This document shows, one piece after another, positions 7,515 through 14,961 of a DNA stretch of 21,324 bases (the stretch's first letter is position 1; every line of letters starts with the position of its first letter). Source of the stretch: JBLNBQ01 sp050260095 (GTDB lineage Bacteria; Bacillota; UBA5301; DYFA01); assembly GCA_050260095.1 (NCBI GenBank), contig JBLNBQ010000051.1:1-21324 (forward strand), in the 5' to 3' direction. Made by a program: the position numbers and the translations under genes. The notes below the pieces were generated by a model, which saw only the letters and a program-made list of their open reading frames with translations, was not told the origin of the DNA and searched no databases.

Positions 7515-9119
7515 TTAGCCCACCTCCTTGCCCGGACCGGCCTGGCCGGCCATCATGAGCCCGAACTCGACGTCGGAGGCGTCGGGCGGCAGGATGCCGG
7601 CCAAGCGCCCCTCGTAGACGATCGCGATCCGGTCGCAGATCTTCCGCAGTTCGGCCAGTTCGCTGGAGGTCATCACGACGGTCATCCCGTGGTCGCGGTT
7701 GAACTTGACCAAGAGGTCGAGCACGAGCTGTTTGGCGCCCACGTCGATGCCCCGGGTCGGCTCGGAGACCCACAGCACCTCCGGATCCAAGGTGAACGCC
7801 CGCGCCAGGCAGACCTTCTGCTGGTTGCCGCCGGAGAGCCGCCGCACCGCCTGCGCCGGTCCGGTGCAGCGGATGTCGAGGTCGCGGATCATCTTCAGCG
7901 CGTGCGCGCGGATGGCTTTCTGGTTCGCCAGGCGCAGCGCTCCCACCGGGCCGGGGGCGAGGAACTTGTCTTGCGCCTGCATGGCGGTGAGCGCGATGTT
8001 CAGTTCGATCGACTCATCGAGCAACAGGCCGACCCCGCGCCGGTCTTCCGAGACGAAGCCCATGCCGGCCCGGAGCGACTGGCGGGAATCGCCCAGGGGA
8101 ACCGGACGGCCGTTCTTGAGGACCCGCCCCGAGGCGGGATACAGGCCCATCACGCCGTTGGCCACGCCTATCTTGCCGTGCCCGCCGAGGCCGCCGATCC
8201 CGAGGATCTCACCGCGCCGGATGCTAAGGTTGAGTCCTTTGACCTGCTCCCCCGGCATCGCGACGGACAGGTTCTCCAGGCGAAGCACCAGGTCGTCTTC
8301 CCGGGGCTCGGCTTGGCGCGGCGGGAGGTGGGCCCGCTCCACCCGGCGGCCGACCATCGACTCGGCGATTCGCTCCAGGCGCGCCTCACGCCGCGGCACC
8401 CGGGCGACCACCTCGCCGTCCCGCAGGATGGTGATGTTGTCGCTGACCGCCATCACCTCGTCGAGCCGGTGCGTGATGAACAGGATCGCGATCCCCTCCC
8501 GCGCCAGGTTGCGCATGGCGGAGAGCAGCCGTTCCGCTTCGCTCTCCGTCAGAACGGCCGTCGGCTCGTCGAAGACCAGCAGCCGGAGGTTCGTCTTGTC
8601 CAACTCGCGGGCGATCTCCACGAATTGCATGTGCCCCACCGGCAGACCGGCGACCGGCGCCCACTCGTCGATGGAGAGGGCCAGCTTCCCCAGGGCGACC
8701 TTCGCGTCTTTCCGCATCGCCGCCTCGTCCAGGGTCTCAAACGATGGGCCGCACAGGCGGCTCACCGGGTTTTTCCGCGTGATCTCCCGGTTCAGCTTGA
8801 TGTTCTCGGTGATGGTGAAGCCGGGAAGGAGCATGAACTCCTGGTGGACCATGCCGATGCCGAGGTCCATCGCCGCCCGGGGCGAACCGATGGAGACCTT
8901 TTGGCCGGACAGCAGTATCTCGCCCTCGAAACCGCCGGTCTCGTGGATGACCGGCATGCCGAAGAGGATGTTCATCAGGGTCGACTTGCCCGCCCCGTTC
9001 TCCCCGACCAGGGCATGAATCTCGCCGGGCTGGACCGTGAGATCCACGTTCCTAAGGACCGTGGTCCCGAAGTAGTGCTTGGTGATGCCCTTGAGCTCCA
9101 GAACGCTGGTTGCGGACAT
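7515..9119 (-). CDS. sugar/nucleoside-type ABC transporter ATP-binding protein, two NBDs
   Basis: This 534-residue cytoplasmic ATPase of the RbsA/YufO type carries two nucleotide-binding domains in one chain. The first has a canonical Walker A at residues 39-47 (GENGAGKST), Walker B LLVFDEPTAVL and the H-loop FITHRLDE; its signature is unusual (LPVGHMQ in place of LSGGQ). The second domain has a degenerate Walker A (GLGGHGKIG) but a proper signature LSGGNQQKV and a D-loop/Walker B region VLWVSEPTRGID, so it probably binds but does not hydrolyse ATP, as in many relatives. Start ATG 9119 has GGAGGAGG 6-7 nt upstream. It powers the two permeases encoded next and follows the binding-protein gene after a 96-nt gap with hairpins. 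Confidence 0.93.
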   Translation of the reverse strand: MSATSVLELKGITKHYFGTTVLRNVDLTVQPGEIHALVGENGAGKSTLMNILFGMPVIHETGGFEGEILLSGQKVSIGSPRAAMDLGIGMVHQEFMLLPGFTITENIKLNREITRKNPVSRLCGPSFETLDEAAMRKDAKVALGKLALSIDEWAPVAGLPVGHMQFVEIARELDKTNLRLLVFDEPTAVLTESEAERLLSAMRNLAREGIAILFITHRLDEVMAVSDNITILRDGEVVARVPRREARLERIAESMVGRRVERAHLPPRQAEPREDDLVLRLENLSVAMPGEQVKGLNLSIRRGEILGIGGLGGHGKIGVANGVMGLYPASGRVLKNGRPVPLGDSRQSLRAGMGFVSEDRRGVGLLLDESIELNIALTAMQAQDKFLAPGPVGALRLANQKAIRAHALKMIRDLDIRCTGPAQAVRRLSGGNQQKVCLARAFTLDPEVLWVSEPTRGIDVGAKQLVLDLLVKFNRDHGMTVVMTSSELAELRKICDRIAIVYEGRLAGILPPDASDVEFGLMMAGQAGPGKEVG

Positions 9120-9142
9120 GCAGAACCTCCTCCCGGGGCGCC

Positions 9143-9199
9143 CTCGTGGCGCGCGGGGCACGAGAGTGCGAGGGCCGGACCTTCGGCCCGGCGCCTCGC
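9143..9199 (-). other. two consecutive hairpins between binding-protein and ATPase genes
   Basis: Two stem-loops fill the 96-nt gap. The first met by the transcript has an outer stem 9199-9194/9173-9168 and an inner stem 9187-9184/9177-9174. The second has the stem 9164-9159/9148-9143 with a 10-nt loop. Neither is followed by a T run, so these are not ordinary terminators. Such structures after a binding-protein gene usually protect the upstream mRNA or lower expression of the downstream transporter genes; this role is inferred from position. Confidence 0.5.
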
Positions 9200-9215
9200 G
9201 CCCCTCACACGTTGG

Positions 9216-10319
9216 TCACTTGCCGAAGATGATGGAATCGGCGAGGTACATGTAGAAGCCGCCCTTGTCGCTGAGGCGTTCGAAGTCCATCGCGGCCCCA
9301 GCGCCGGCCTCCACGACCTTCTTGACGGCCGCCATGTCATCGAGGTTGATCTTATTCTCGATGGCGAGTTTCGCGAGTTCCACCGAGGCGGTGGTGTTGA
9401 GGTAGCCGGTGGCCACCGGCCAGGTGCCGAAGCGACCGGCGCCGCCCTTCGCCTTGATCTCGGCGCTGATCGCTTTGGCGATCGCCGGGAAGTTGCCCTT
9501 GAGTTCGGGGGTGATCTCCAGCCCCAGCGCGCCGGGGTAGCCGTGCGTCGGGCTCGGGCAGCACTGCTCGGGGAAGATGCACCCCGCCTTGAGGGCGGCG
9601 GCGATCAGCGGCTCCTGCATGCCGCAGTTGGTCGAGAAGACGGCGATGTCCTTGCCGTACTTGGCGACCTGCCGTGGCACATCTTCCAGGATGAACTGCT
9701 GGGCCGCCGGGAGGCCGCCCTCACCCATCGGGTCGGGGGCGGTCACGAAGATGAAGTCGATGCCCTGCTTCTCGCATTCCTTCTTCATGATGTCGCGCCG
9801 CTCGGCCAACTGCTGCATCGACATGTGCCGCGGGAAGGAGTAATGCAGGAACTTCTTGGCGCCCATCTTCTTGGCGAGCCGGATGATGGAGGTGCCGCGG
9901 GCGGGGTTGTTCGGGATGAGCGAAGCGTCCGCGTACTTCTCGACCATCTGCGGGTCTTCGTGCGGCTCCCCCAGGACGAAGATCATGTCCGGGCGAGTCT
10001 GCTTGACCTTGCGGATTGCGGCGACGGTCCCGGGGACCGCCTGGTTGACCACGATGGCCTTGACGTCCCGGTCGGCCGCCAAGCCGGTGATCTGAGCGAT
10101 GGTGGTCTCCTGCTCCTGCATGAAGTTGTCGGGGTAGGTGACGTGCTTGATGAGACCCGGATACTTCTTGATCATGGCCTCGGCGCCACGGTATTCGTCC
10201 TCGTTCTGCGACACCGTGCCGGTCACGACGCCGATCTTGAAGGTCGCCGCGGTGGCGACGGCGGCCAGGCTCAGCACCAGGCCAAGGACGAGAGCCAACA
10301 CTCCGAACTTCCTCACCAT
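9216..10319 (-). CDS. DUF3798 periplasmic-type binding protein of an ABC transporter
   Basis: This 367-residue exported solute-binding protein has residues 1-24 as a signal peptide (MVRKFG, hydrophobic core, ATAA). The mature part starts TFKIGVVTGTVSQNEDEYRGAE, typical of DUF3798, a family with the periplasmic-binding-protein fold. Internal landmarks include ITGLAADRDVKAIVVNQAVPG and a Cys cluster around FSTNCGMQ and GCIFPEQCCPSP. It opens the operon and has a strong GGAGGGG site before ATG 10319. No lipobox is present, so it is probably secreted or held by the membrane after signal peptide cleavage, not lipidated. The ligand is unknown; the company of RbsA/RbsC-like proteins suggests a small polar molecule. 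Confidence 0.93.
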   Translation of the reverse strand: MVRKFGVLALVLGLVLSLAAVATAATFKIGVVTGTVSQNEDEYRGAEAMIKKYPGLIKHVTYPDNFMQEQETTIAQITGLAADRDVKAIVVNQAVPGTVAAIRKVKQTRPDMIFVLGEPHEDPQMVEKYADASLIPNNPARGTSIIRLAKKMGAKKFLHYSFPRHMSMQQLAERRDIMKKECEKQGIDFIFVTAPDPMGEGGLPAAQQFILEDVPRQVAKYGKDIAVFSTNCGMQEPLIAAALKAGCIFPEQCCPSPTHGYPGALGLEITPELKGNFPAIAKAISAEIKAKGGAGRFGTWPVATGYLNTTASVELAKLAIENKINLDDMAAVKKVVEAGAGAAMDFERLSDKGGFYMYLADSIIFGK

Positions 10320-10367
10320 ACTGTCCCCTCCTCATGTTAGAATAACCCCCAATATTTGGGAGACGCT
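10320..10367. promoter_or_regulatory. divergent control region with an inverted repeat
   Basis: This short region separates the minus-strand transporter operon from the plus-strand phosphatase-like gene. It contains the symmetric element CCCAA-TAT-TTGGG (10348-10360), which overlaps the plus-strand ribosome binding site and could be an operator. On the plus strand TAGAAT at 10338-10343 is -10-like but has no good -35. For the minus-strand operon, TTGCGC and TTTAAA about 17 bp apart, upstream near 10400-10435 within the neighbouring coding start, are a weak promoter candidate. The operator and promoter roles are unproven. Confidence 0.33.
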
Positions 10368-12053
10368 ATGGATACTACTTCCACACGCCAGCAATTCTTT
10401 TTTAAAGGACGTTTTTTGGCGATGCGCAAGACTGTGGTCGAGGTGATGGCCGCGCTGACCCTGGCGGCCCTGCTCACGGCGGCAGGGGCGGCGATGGCGT
10501 CCCCCCATGGCGAGCCGCGCTTTCTCCTGCTCCACCTCGACGGGATACCTGCCAGCCTGCTGCAGCGGGAACTGGACGCCGGACGGCTGCCCAACCTCTC
10601 GCACGCCTTTGCCGGCGGTGGCTGCCTGCGGGCGCTCTCGCTTTGGCCGGGCGGGACGGAGATGATCTACCCGCGGCTCAAAGGCGGCACCGGTCCGGCC
10701 AACGGGCTTCCGGTCGCGTGGACCTCCTGGGACCGGGAGAAGAGCAAGCCCTTCGGCAAGGTGAACATCTTCTTCCGGCTGGCGGGGGCGCTTCCGCGGG
10801 AGGCGAGATACCAGTTGCTTGAGGGCTTCGGACGGGGGGATCTCACCGCGGGACTGGCCATGCAAAACCTGCCCGACCTGCTTAAGACCCGGCGGGTCGC
10901 CGAGTTCTTCTGGTTCGCCACCGATGGCGCGGCGCACCTGGCCGGCGAAAAGGCCCTCCTGGCGAGCCTGCGGCATTTCGACTGGTGGTTCGGGAAGGCC
11001 CTCGCCCGGTTGGACCTGTCCAACCTGAACCTCATCCTTTACTGCGACCACGGGATGGTCTTCTCCCGGAACAGCATCTCGGTGCCGGCCGCGCTCCAGC
11101 GGGCCTTGGGCGACCAGACGCTCTACTACAGCTACCCGAACGTCTATCTCAGAGACCCGGGCCAAAGCGGCCGGGCGGCGGAGGTCCTTGCCCGGGAACC
11201 CGAGATCGACTTCGCCTTCTTCCGGGAAGGGTCAGGCCGGGTGAGGGGTTTCTGCAAGCAGGGGACACTGGAGTTCGTCGCTGAAGGAGACGGCCTGCGC
11301 TATGACTGGCAGGGGGCCGGTCCGGACCCGTTCGGCTATGCCCAGGCCGGTTATCGGGGCGAAGCGCTGAGCGACGAGGAGTGGCTGAAGCGCACGGCCG
11401 CGCTGCCTTTTCCCGCCGTGCCGGTGCAAATCGGGCGGTTCATGGCGAACCCCTTTGCGGGCGACGTGGTCGTGGTGGTCGATCCCCCGCGGCGCGATTG
11501 GACCTTCGCCTGCCCGGAAGCGGGCCACCAGGGCCTCACCGCCGACGACCTGCTGGTCAGCGTCTTCTTCACCGGGCCCGACGTGGAGCCGCTCCACGGG
11601 CTCGACACCCTGTGGCTCCACACGCTCTACCAGCGCCTCCCGGCCTTGGACCTCAGCAACCAGCGCCCGGCGCGCGAAGAGGACCGCCTGGCGCTCTTCG
11701 CCGGGCCGGGCGAAGCGGAGGCGGAACTCTCTCCCGCCTACCGCTGGCGGGCGTGGGCGGCCGCGCCGCTCACCGGGTTCTCCGGCGGGGCGCTGCTTTT
11801 GGAGCACGATGTCTTCCGCACCTACCTGGGGGGAATCTGGCTCGGCGCGGGCCTGATCCAAGGCCGGCCGGGCGCGGCGCTGGACTGGGCGCTCGACCTC
11901 AAAGCCGGCCCGGTCCGGGCGCAATATCGCGAGGTGCGCCTGCCCCCCGGGCAGGAAGCGCGCCGGAACTGGACGTTCGGGTACGACCTCACAGGCGGGC
12001 TCACGCTGGAGGTGCGGTCCGGCGGCCGCTGCGGGCTGGCGCTGCGCTGGTAA
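10368..12053 (+). CDS. secreted alkaline-phosphatase-superfamily protein (phosphodiesterase-like)
   Basis: This 561-residue exported protein has the metal-ligand pattern of the alkaline phosphatase/nucleotide pyrophosphatase superfamily: LLLHLDGIP (first metal Asp), WPGGTEM with a possible Thr nucleophile, FATDGAAHLAG (D-x3-H), YCDHGM (Asp-His) and a distal GHQG His. These would bind two zinc-like ions for phosphate or sulfate ester hydrolysis; the substrate is unknown. Residues around 19-45 form a signal peptide. Two starts are possible: ATG 10368 with GGGAG 5 nt upstream, chosen here, or ATG 10422 (543 residues), which gives a more compact signal peptide but a poorly spaced ribosome binding site. 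The C-terminal 200 residues are not recognised. The gene is transcribed alone and converges on the B3/B4 gene 3 nt away. Confidence 0.75.
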   Translation: MDTTSTRQQFFFKGRFLAMRKTVVEVMAALTLAALLTAAGAAMASPHGEPRFLLLHLDGIPASLLQRELDAGRLPNLSHAFAGGGCLRALSLWPGGTEMIYPRLKGGTGPANGLPVAWTSWDREKSKPFGKVNIFFRLAGALPREARYQLLEGFGRGDLTAGLAMQNLPDLLKTRRVAEFFWFATDGAAHLAGEKALLASLRHFDWWFGKALARLDLSNLNLILYCDHGMVFSRNSISVPAALQRALGDQTLYYSYPNVYLRDPGQSGRAAEVLAREPEIDFAFFREGSGRVRGFCKQGTLEFVAEGDGLRYDWQGAGPDPFGYAQAGYRGEALSDEEWLKRTAALPFPAVPVQIGRFMANPFAGDVVVVVDPPRRDWTFACPEAGHQGLTADDLLVSVFFTGPDVEPLHGLDTLWLHTLYQRLPALDLSNQRPAREEDRLALFAGPGEAEAELSPAYRWRAWAAAPLTGFSGGALLLEHDVFRTYLGGIWLGAGLIQGRPGAALDWALDLKAGPVRAQYREVRLPPGQEARRNWTFGYDLTGGLTLEVRSGGRCGLALRW

Positions 12054-12056
12054 GTG

Positions 12057-12776
12057 TCAGTAGGGCAGAACTGCCGCGGGATGGTCCCGGTCGACGTAGA
12101 ATTCGTCCACCCGAGCGCCGAAGAACTGCCGGAGCAAGGCGGCGAGTTCGGCCCGGGCTGCCTTCACCCGGTCGTCGTTGACTCCCGCGAACCCGTCGAT
12201 AGGGAAGAAGAGGTTGCGGCTGTCTTCCGTGGCCTTGGAGTACTCGCCCTGACGCCAGATCCAGCGGCGGGTCCGCACCTGCGCCCCGTCCACGTAGACC
12301 ACTTCCCCGGGATCGACCGCCTCCACCTCCGTCGTGCCGAAGGGCGTGAAGAGGTCGCCGGCCTTGGCCGGCCGCACCTCGATGTCGCCGGTGCAGCGGT
12401 CGAGATCGTGGACGCCAAGGGGCAAGGTGTGGGTGAGGCCCACGCTGTTGGCGAGGTTGACCACCGGGTTGATGGAGGGAAGCGTCCCTCCCTTGGCGAT
12501 CCGGCCGGCCATGGCCTCGATGGAAGAGGGAAAGCGGTTGGGGTTGATGCCCAGCCGCTGGAACGCCTCCCGGTAAGGCGTGATGAACGGGTGACCTTTG
12601 GCCTCCTGCCCGGCGAAGCGCGCCCGGGTCGCCTCGACCGCCGCGGCGAGGCGGGCCGCGGCTGCCAGGGCCACCTCGGAACCGGCTGGCGGTTGGACCA
12701 CCCCTTGGGCGACCACCACGCCGAATACTGCCTCGGGAAGCTTGGCGAAGACCTCCTCCGCTACTCGGAACTCCAT
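12057..12776 (-). CDS. B3/B4 domain protein (PheT editing-domain homologue)
   Basis: This 239-residue cytoplasmic protein matches the stand-alone B3/B4 domain family (COG3382), related to the editing module of the phenylalanyl-tRNA synthetase beta chain. Characteristic stretches are GHPFITPYREAFQRLG, SIEAMAGRIAKGG, INPVVNLANSVGL and a C-terminal DDRVKAARAELAALL. In PheT this module removes wrongly attached tyrosine; the free-standing proteins have no settled role and could act as trans-editing factors or bind amino-acid-like ligands. The frame is open upstream, but GGAGGAGG before ATG 12776 and the family length fix the start. The stop of the tandem acetyltransferase gene lies 16 nt upstream, so the two are co-transcribed. 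It ends 3 nt from the convergent phosphatase-like gene. Confidence 0.85.
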   Translation of the reverse strand: MEFRVAEEVFAKLPEAVFGVVVAQGVVQPPAGSEVALAAAARLAAAVEATRARFAGQEAKGHPFITPYREAFQRLGINPNRFPSSIEAMAGRIAKGGTLPSINPVVNLANSVGLTHTLPLGVHDLDRCTGDIEVRPAKAGDLFTPFGTTEVEAVDPGEVVYVDGAQVRTRRWIWRQGEYSKATEDSRNLFFPIDGFAGVNDDRVKAARAELAALLRQFFGARVDEFYVDRDHPAAVLPY

Positions 12777-12792
12777 TTCCGGTCCTCCTCCA

Positions 12793-13773
12793 CTAGTATC
12801 CAAAACTTCGTTGCAGGATCGACACGTCGAGCCAGCGGCCGAACTTGTACCCCACCGCTCTGAGCAGCCCGGCGTCCACGAAGCCGAACTTGCGGTGCAC
12901 GCCGAGGCTGGGGGCGTTCTCGTCGACGATCTTGGCGAGCACGGCGCGGTACCCCAGCATGACGCCGAGCGCCAGGAGGCGTTCGAGCAGGCGGGAACCG
13001 AGGCCGCGCCCTTGGACCTCCGGGCGGACGTAGAGCGAGTCTTCCACCGTGTAGCAGTAGGCCGGCCGGTCGGAGAACGGCGAGAGAGACCCCCAGGCCA
13101 GCACCTGGCCATCTTCGACGGCGACGATCACGGGGTAGGCGTCGCCGTGCCCGGTGAGCCACGCCTGCCGGTCGGCCAGCGTCTTCGGCTCGGTGTCGAA
13201 GGTGGCGGTGCTGTGGAACACGGCGTCGTTGTAGATCTCGAGGATGCCCGGCAGGTGGCACTCCTCCGCCCGCATAACCATCACCCGGCCGGCCTCGCCC
13301 GTCTCGTCCGCCTCGCCGAGGTCTTTCTCGAAGAAGAAGCAGTCGGACCCGCGCAGCGGCGCCCGCCAGATCTCCCGGTAGCCGTTCTTGCGGTAGAGAC
13401 TCAGGGCGGCGGCCTGCGCGGCGGAAGTCTCGAGGTGAAGGCGGCTGTACCCCAACTCGCGGGCGCGCGCCTCAAGCCGGTCCAGGAGGAGCTGACCGTA
13501 CCCACGCCCCTGGTACGCCGGGTGGACCCTCATGCGCTTGACTTCGGCCAGGTTCCGGGTGGTCGGGCGCAGGGCGCCCATAGCCACGAGCTGCCCGTCC
13601 TCGCAGCCAACCAGGAAGTCGCCGCCGGCCGTCAGGTAGGAAGCCTCGATCGCGCGCAGGTCGTCGTCCCACGGACCCTCGCCGTGGTAGGCGCCGGCCT
13701 GCTTCAGGCCGAGCACGTGCAGCGCTTGAACCGACGGATAGTCGGCAGGCTCATAGCGTCGCAGCCCCAACAT
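12793..13773 (-). CDS. tandem GNAT acetyltransferase (N-terminal GNAT plus Pat/Bar-like GNAT)
   Basis: This 326-residue protein is made of two GNAT folds. The first (about 1-155) has the acetyl-CoA loop in RVHPAYQGRGYG and a typical LYRKNGYRE end. The second (about 162-326) resembles phosphinothricin/methionine-sulfoximine N-acetyltransferases, with STATFDTEP, YCYTVEDSLYVRPEVQGRG, AKIVDENAPSLGVHRKFGF and a closing VGYKFGRWLDV. The second domain therefore probably acetylates the amino group of an amino acid or analogue; the first domain's substrate is unknown. Both acetyl-CoA loops look intact. The ribosome binding site before ATG 13773 is weak (AGGAG about 14 nt away). It is encoded with the B3/B4 protein, which suggests a shared task on amino acids or aminoacyl groups. 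Confidence 0.88.
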   Translation of the reverse strand: MLGLRRYEPADYPSVQALHVLGLKQAGAYHGEGPWDDDLRAIEASYLTAGGDFLVGCEDGQLVAMGALRPTTRNLAEVKRMRVHPAYQGRGYGQLLLDRLEARARELGYSRLHLETSAAQAAALSLYRKNGYREIWRAPLRGSDCFFFEKDLGEADETGEAGRVMVMRAEECHLPGILEIYNDAVFHSTATFDTEPKTLADRQAWLTGHGDAYPVIVAVEDGQVLAWGSLSPFSDRPAYCYTVEDSLYVRPEVQGRGLGSRLLERLLALGVMLGYRAVLAKIVDENAPSLGVHRKFGFVDAGLLRAVGYKFGRWLDVSILQRSFGY

Positions 13774-13802
13774 CGGATCGCACCCCCGCTCCTGGAGAGG
13801 GT

Positions 13803-13827
13803 GTTCCCCGCCGGAACAAGGAGTTCC
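13803..13827 (-). other. alternating inverted repeat in the leader of the tandem GNAT gene
   Basis: Three 5-nt blocks, GTTCC (13803-13807), GGAAC (13813-13817) and GTTCC (13823-13827), are separated by exactly 5 nt each. The middle block can pair with either neighbour, so two mutually exclusive hairpins are possible in the 93-nt gap upstream of the GNAT gene. The stems are short. No T run follows, so this is not an obvious attenuator. Confidence 0.3.
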
Positions 13828-13866
13828 TCCCTCAAGGCGCGGGTTGCGGCCGGGCTGCTCCCCAGG

Positions 13867-14730
13867 CTACTCCCCCCGCTGCTTGCCCTTCGTGGACCAC
13901 CGGACCAGCAGGAGGATCGCGCCGGCCAGCGCCACCGCCAGCAGGAAGAGGCCGCTCTGGTTGCCCTGGCGCAGTGAGGGAGGGGGAGCCGCCTGGCCGG
14001 CGGACGTGCCTGTGGCGCCGCCCCCGGAACTCCCGGCGGAACTGCCGGAGGCGCCCTTCTCCTCGGGCGGCGGCGCGATGGAGGGCGCGTCGGTCGCCCG
14101 CTGGTACGTCACGGCGAAGGGCTTGGGCCCGGCGGGGACGTTGTTGAGCAGGTAGCGCCAGGTGGTGAAGCCCTGCTGGTCCGGGGGGAGGCTGGCCGCG
14201 CCCGGAGGCGAAAGCTTGAAGCCGGTCGCCCCTTTGGGTTCGGTCACCTGCACGTCGAGCAGGTCTATGGGGTAGATGCTATTCAGCACGTGGGTGAATT
14301 GGCGCGGGCTTCTCGAGGTGAACGGGTCGTAGTAGTACTCGACATAGATCGGGAAGTTGTCGGACTGTACGATGGGACGGGTGTTCTTCCAGGTGATCTC
14401 CAGGTATTCGCCCTTGTCCTCGCTCCGGTAGGGCTGGCAGGCGTGGCCCCCGTCGGGGCGGACCTCGCAGACCATCTGCAGCTCGGCGCCCTTGGGCACG
14501 CGTAAACCGATCCAGCCCTGATACGGAGTGCTGGTGGTGTTGGTCAGGAAGGCCTGATTGATCACGAGCACCTGGGGCTTGTCGTACTCCGGCCGGATGG
14601 TCAGTTCATAGGTGCTCGCCTTGAGCGGACCCGCGTCGAGCGCGTAGACCCGTGTACCCCACCCGCCGGTGACGGCCAGCCAGACGCCAATCGCCAAAGC
14701 CGAGACTGCGACCATTTGTTTCGTGCGCAG
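13867..14730 (-). CDS. exported, C-terminally anchored protein of unknown function
   Basis: I do not recognise this protein. It has an N-terminal signal or anchor helix (VAVSALAIGVWLAVTGGW), an extracytoplasmic domain of about 190 residues rich in beta-strand-like stretches and aromatics (IYVEYYYDPF, QGWIGLRVPKGAE), a Gly/Ser/Ala/Pro linker (about 220-255) and a final membrane helix (SGLFLLAVALAGAILLLV) ending in a basic tail. This is the layout of a surface protein held by its C-terminus. Two Cys residues (VCEV, HACQPY) could form a disulfide. The start is unclear: ATG 14715 has no ribosome binding site, TTG 14754 has none either, and CTG 14730 has GGAGGG 6 nt upstream and adds LRTKQ, a basic n-region. 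The CTG start is used here (287 residues). Confidence 0.65.
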   Translation of the reverse strand: MRTKQMVAVSALAIGVWLAVTGGWGTRVYALDAGPLKASTYELTIRPEYDKPQVLVINQAFLTNTTSTPYQGWIGLRVPKGAELQMVCEVRPDGGHACQPYRSEDKGEYLEITWKNTRPIVQSDNFPIYVEYYYDPFTSRSPRQFTHVLNSIYPIDLLDVQVTEPKGATGFKLSPPGAASLPPDQQGFTTWRYLLNNVPAGPKPFAVTYQRATDAPSIAPPPEEKGASGSSAGSSGGGATGTSAGQAAPPPSLRQGNQSGLFLLAVALAGAILLLVRWSTKGKQRGE

Positions 14731-14754
14731 TGCAGACCCTCCCTCAGGTGACAA

Positions 14755-14961
14755 GTCGTCCCGTGACTGGAAACGACCGAGAGGCGGCGGCAGTTCCAGG
14801 CAAAGGCTGGCCCCCCGGCCGCCAGCCAGGGGGCCTGAGAAGACTAGGGGACGACGCTATCCTTTCACTTGGCCCAAAGCCTGCCGGAAGAGTCTCAATA
14901 GCCACGGCCGTAAACGAGGGGCAGGCATCCCGGCCCGACGCCGCCGCCCACCGGGAGGCGC
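14755..14961 (-). other. structured leader candidate upstream of the exported protein gene
   Basis: This 207-nt gap has no gene but strong potential structure on the minus strand. Stem A pairs 14926-14920 with 14885-14879 (7 bp, GC-rich). Stem B pairs 14875-14871 with 14835-14831. Stem C pairs 14835-14829 with 14815-14809 (7 bp) and has an inner 3-bp extension. Stems B and C share the segment 14835-14831 and so cannot form together, the logic of an attenuator or riboswitch. No T run follows stem C. It matches no riboswitch class that I can recognise. Part of it may simply be the 3' untranslated region of the preceding gene. Confidence 0.35.

Noticed and set aside
7689..10340. 883-codon open frame on the plus strand
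   Set aside because: It is antisense to the ABC ATPase and DUF3798 genes, whose motifs, signal peptide and ribosome binding sites are certain.
14809..14926. Known riboswitch (c-di-GMP-I, ydaO/c-di-AMP, cobalamin, ZTP) in the leader
   Set aside because: Conserved core sequences of these classes are absent on both strands as far as I can compare by eye.
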